Source: Bradyrhizobium sp. CCBAU 53338 (lineage in GTDB: Bacteria > Pseudomonadota > Alphaproteobacteria > Rhizobiales > Xanthobacteraceae). From it: a stretch of DNA of 64,000 nt. Where the stretch lies: assembly GCF_015291665.1 (NCBI RefSeq), contig NZ_CP030048.1, positions 744,001-808,000 of the forward strand, in the 5' to 3' direction. The notes under the pieces are model-generated. The model was not told where the DNA came from, searched no databases, and saw nothing but the letters and a program-made list of their open reading frames with translations. A program made the translations under genes and the position numbers. This document shows, piece after piece, positions 61,905 to 64,000 of this stretch (position 1 is its first letter; each line of letters begins with the position of its first letter).

Positions 61905-63749
61905 ATGACCGACGCTGGCGCCCCTCCGAACCCCGATAGCGCCGGCCAGGCTGGCAACGCGCCCTACCGGGTGCTGGCACGCAAATACCGCCCTTCAAGC
62001 TTTGACGACCTGATCGGCCAGGAGGCCGTGGTCCGCACCGTTTCCAATGCGTTCGAGACCGGGCGGATTCCGCAGGCCTGGATCCTCACCGGCGTCCGCG
62101 GCGTCGGCAAGACCACCACCGCGCGCATTCTGGCCCGTGCGCTCAACTACGAGATGCCGGACGGCTCGGTGAAGGGCCCGACCATCCACATGCCGACGCT
62201 GGGCGTGCATTGCCAGGCGATCATGGAAAGCCGGCACATGGACGTGCTGGAGATGGACGCGGCCTCGCACACCGGCGTCGACGACGTCCGCCAGATCAAC
62301 GACAGCGTGCGCTACGCGCCGGCCAGCGCCCGCTACAAGGTCTATATCATCGACGAAGTCCACATGCTGTCGACGGCGGCGTTCAACGCCTTCCTGAAGA
62401 CGCTGGAGGAACCGCCGGAGCACGCCAAATTCGTGTTCGCGACGACCGAGATCCGCAAGGTTCCGGTGACGGTGCTGTCGCGCTGCCAGCGCTTCGACCT
62501 GCGCCGTGTCGAGGCCGACGTGCTGATGCAGCACCTCGCCAACATCGCCGCGAAGGAAAGCGTCGAGATCGAGCCCGAGGCGCTCGGCATCATCGCGCGC
62601 GCCGCGGAAGGCTCGGTACGCGACTCGCTGTCGCTGCTCGACCAGGCCATCGCGCATGCGGCAGGTCAGGTGAAGGCCGACGCCGTCAGGCAGATGCTGG
62701 GCCTTGCCGACCGTACTCGCGTCATCGACCTGTTCGACTCGCTCGCGCGCGGCGACATCGCGAGCGCCTTCAAGGAATTCCGCGACCAGTACGATGTCGG
62801 CGCCGATCCGATCGTCGTGCTCTCCGATCTCGCCGAGTTCGTCAATTTCGTTACCCGCGTGAAGATCGTGCCGGCCACCGCCGACAACGTCGCCTATGGC
62901 GAGACCGAGCGCGTCCGCGCCAAGGATTTCGCCTCGAAGATCTCGATGCGCGTGCTGTCGCGGATGTGGCAGATGCTACTCAAGGGCATCACCGAGGTGC
63001 AGGCCGCGACGCGTCCTGCCGCTGCCGCCGAGATGGTGCTGGTGCGCATCGCCTATGTCGCCGACCTGCCGACGCCGGACGAAGCGATCCGGATGCTGGA
63101 GCAGAACGGCGGCGGCTCGACGGTCGTGGGTAGCGGCGGGAGTGCTGCGCGCAGTGGCGCGCCGGCAGCGCCGACGGCCTCCGCGGCGCCGGTCGTGTCT
63201 GCTGCGCCGGTTCGCATGCCGACCCCATCGCCATCGGCGTTCGGCGGCGGAGTCCGGCCGCAGATGGCTGCGCCCGCGCCGGATCCGCAAGGCGCCGCAC
63301 CCCAGCTGCGCATCACCAGCTTCACCCAGCTCGTTGCGCTTGCCAGCCAGAAGCGCGACGTCATGACCAAGGCCGCGCTGGAAGGGGACATGCGCCTCGT
63401 CCGTTTCGAGGAGGGCCGTCTCGAAATCGCGCTCGAGCCGAACGCCTCGAAGACGATGATCACCGAGCTCGCGCGAAAATTCGAGATGTGGACCGGCCGG
63501 CGCTGGACCGTGATCGTCTCGAACGAGAAGGGCCAGCCGACGCTGCGCTCGATGAACCAGGCGGCGAAGCAGGAACATGCACGTTCGGCGGAAGCCGATC
63601 CGCGCGTGCAGGAGGTGCTGTCGCGCTTCCCCGGTGCGAAGGTCGTCGAGGTCCGCAGGCTTGCCCCCGAGACGCCGGAATCCAATATTAACGCCGACTA
63701 TGGCTCTGACGATCCGCCCGATGGTTCCGACGCCGACGACGATCTCTGA
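61905..63749 (+). CDS. dnaX: DNA polymerase III subunit gamma/tau
   Basis: A 614-residue clamp-loader subunit. The AAA+ core begins ARKYRPSSFDDLIGQEAVVR, with Walker A GVRGVGKTTTARILARAL, Walker B YIIDEVHMLST and sensor 1 FATTEIRKVP. Of the four zinc-ligand cysteines known in E. coli DnaX only one appears retained: LNC reads LNY and the CGVCxxC block reads LGVHCQA, so zinc binding is doubtful. An Ala/Pro-rich linker (about 405-470) leads to the tau C-terminal domain that contacts the polymerase. I did not find a clear frameshift site. It is followed by the YbaB gene after 24 bases. Confidence 0.96.
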   Translation: MTDAGAPPNPDSAGQAGNAPYRVLARKYRPSSFDDLIGQEAVVRTVSNAFETGRIPQAWILTGVRGVGKTTTARILARALNYEMPDGSVKGPTIHMPTLGVHCQAIMESRHMDVLEMDAASHTGVDDVRQINDSVRYAPASARYKVYIIDEVHMLSTAAFNAFLKTLEEPPEHAKFVFATTEIRKVPVTVLSRCQRFDLRRVEADVLMQHLANIAAKESVEIEPEALGIIARAAEGSVRDSLSLLDQAIAHAAGQVKADAVRQMLGLADRTRVIDLFDSLARGDIASAFKEFRDQYDVGADPIVVLSDLAEFVNFVTRVKIVPATADNVAYGETERVRAKDFASKISMRVLSRMWQMLLKGITEVQAATRPAAAAEMVLVRIAYVADLPTPDEAIRMLEQNGGGSTVVGSGGSAARSGAPAAPTASAAPVVSAAPVRMPTPSPSAFGGGVRPQMAAPAPDPQGAAPQLRITSFTQLVALASQKRDVMTKAALEGDMRLVRFEEGRLEIALEPNASKTMITELARKFEMWTGRRWTVIVSNEKGQPTLRSMNQAAKQEHARSAEADPRVQEVLSRFPGAKVVEVRRLAPETPESNINADYGSDDPPDGSDADDDL

Positions 63750-63773
63750 GCCACTTTCCAAGGACGAGCACCC

Positions 63774-64000
63774 ATGGCTGATTTTCTCGGCATGATGAAG
63801 CAGGCGGCGCAGCTGCAATCCAAGATGCAGGAGATGCAGGAGCAGCTCGGCAACGTGGAGGTCGAGGGCATTTCCGGCGGCGGTCTCGTCGCCGTGCGCA
63901 TGACCGCGAAGATGGACGTCAAGGGCATCAAGATCGACCCCTCGCTGATGAAGGCTGAAGAGCGCGAGGTGCTGGAAGATCTGCTCGTCACCGCGCTCAG
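63774..64000 (+). CDS. YbaB/EbfC family nucleoid-associated protein (partial)
   Basis: The first 75 codons of a small DNA-binding protein; the gene runs off the window. The N-terminus ADFLGMMKQAAQLQSKMQEM is the typical coiled-coil start of the YbaB/EbfC family, followed by VEVEGISGGGLVAVRMTAK and IKIDPSLM. A full member has about 105-110 residues. AAGGA lies upstream of the ATG. The dnaX-ybaB-recR order is widely conserved, so recR is expected just beyond the window. Confidence 0.94.
   Translation, partial: MADFLGMMKQAAQLQSKMQEMQEQLGNVEVEGISGGGLVAVRMTAKMDVKGIKIDPSLMKAEEREVLEDLLVTAL

Overview
The window is a stretch of a GC-rich alphaproteobacterial chromosome. Gene content, the chvI-chvG-hprK-EIIA(Man)-HPr block next to pckA, the short HPr kinase, the SRP RNA placed in front of dnaX, and many intergenic palindromic repeats point to the Rhizobiales, most likely Bradyrhizobium. 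This is inferred from reading the sequence; no database search was run. I see no insertion sequence, prophage, tRNA, rRNA or CRISPR array.

Layout. 1-1.7 kb: molybdate ABC importer modABC (modC cut by the window edge). 1.9-4.2 kb: a secreted unknown, then mepA and an L,D-transpeptidase in divergent orientation (murein remodelling). 4.5-8.6 kb: a PAS-PAS-GGDEF-EAL protein with a degenerate cyclase site, a Gly/Tyr-rich repeat protein, and an acyl-CoA-dehydrogenase-like flavoprotein. 8.8-13.7 kb: an amidase, two secreted unknowns, a 38-residue membrane peptide, a secreted TPR protein and an SRPBCC protein. 13.8-17 kb: a Tat-exported alpha/beta hydrolase, an Asp/Glu racemase and a secreted NylB-like serine hydrolase. 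17-20 kb: a double-glycine-leader peptide, a SAM methyltransferase and an orphan membrane histidine kinase, in less biased sequence. 20.3-25.5 kb: an MFS transporter, lepA and a GT39-type glycosyltransferase.

25.5-35.1 kb: the PTS/HPrK/ChvGI regulatory block and, on the other strand, a HugZ-type protein, a secreted TPR-CHAT protease-like protein and pckA. 35.2-38.7 kb: an acyl-CoA thioesterase and glycogen phosphorylase. 38.9-43.1 kb: small and unknown genes, a decayed GIY-YIG gene inside an inverted repeat, pyrE, a GST and a LysE-type exporter. 43.2-54.6 kb: polA, an acyltransferase-3 protein, UDP-glucose dehydrogenase, hrpB, a retropepsin-like protease, a phosphomannomutase/phosphoglucomutase and an Lrp/AsnC regulator. 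54.7-57 kb: a HIT-nudC-PfkB operon. 57.1-61.5 kb: a putative catabolic operon (binding protein, permease, ATPase, SDR, enolase-superfamily enzyme). 61.7-64 kb: SRP RNA, dnaX and the start of a YbaB/EbfC gene.

How genes work together. HPr, EIIA(Man), HPrK and ChvGI form a signalling rather than a sugar-transport PTS, and pckA (gluconeogenesis) lies close by. MepA and the L,D-transpeptidase act on the same kind of murein cross-links. UDP-glucose dehydrogenase and the hexose-phosphate mutase supply surface-polysaccharide precursors. The points most worth a second look are the GIY-YIG/inverted-repeat unit, the leader peptide with its methyltransferase and kinase neighbours, the secreted CHAT protein, and three enzymes with altered catalytic residues: the GGDEF domain, the PolA 3'-5' exonuclease domain and the SDR.
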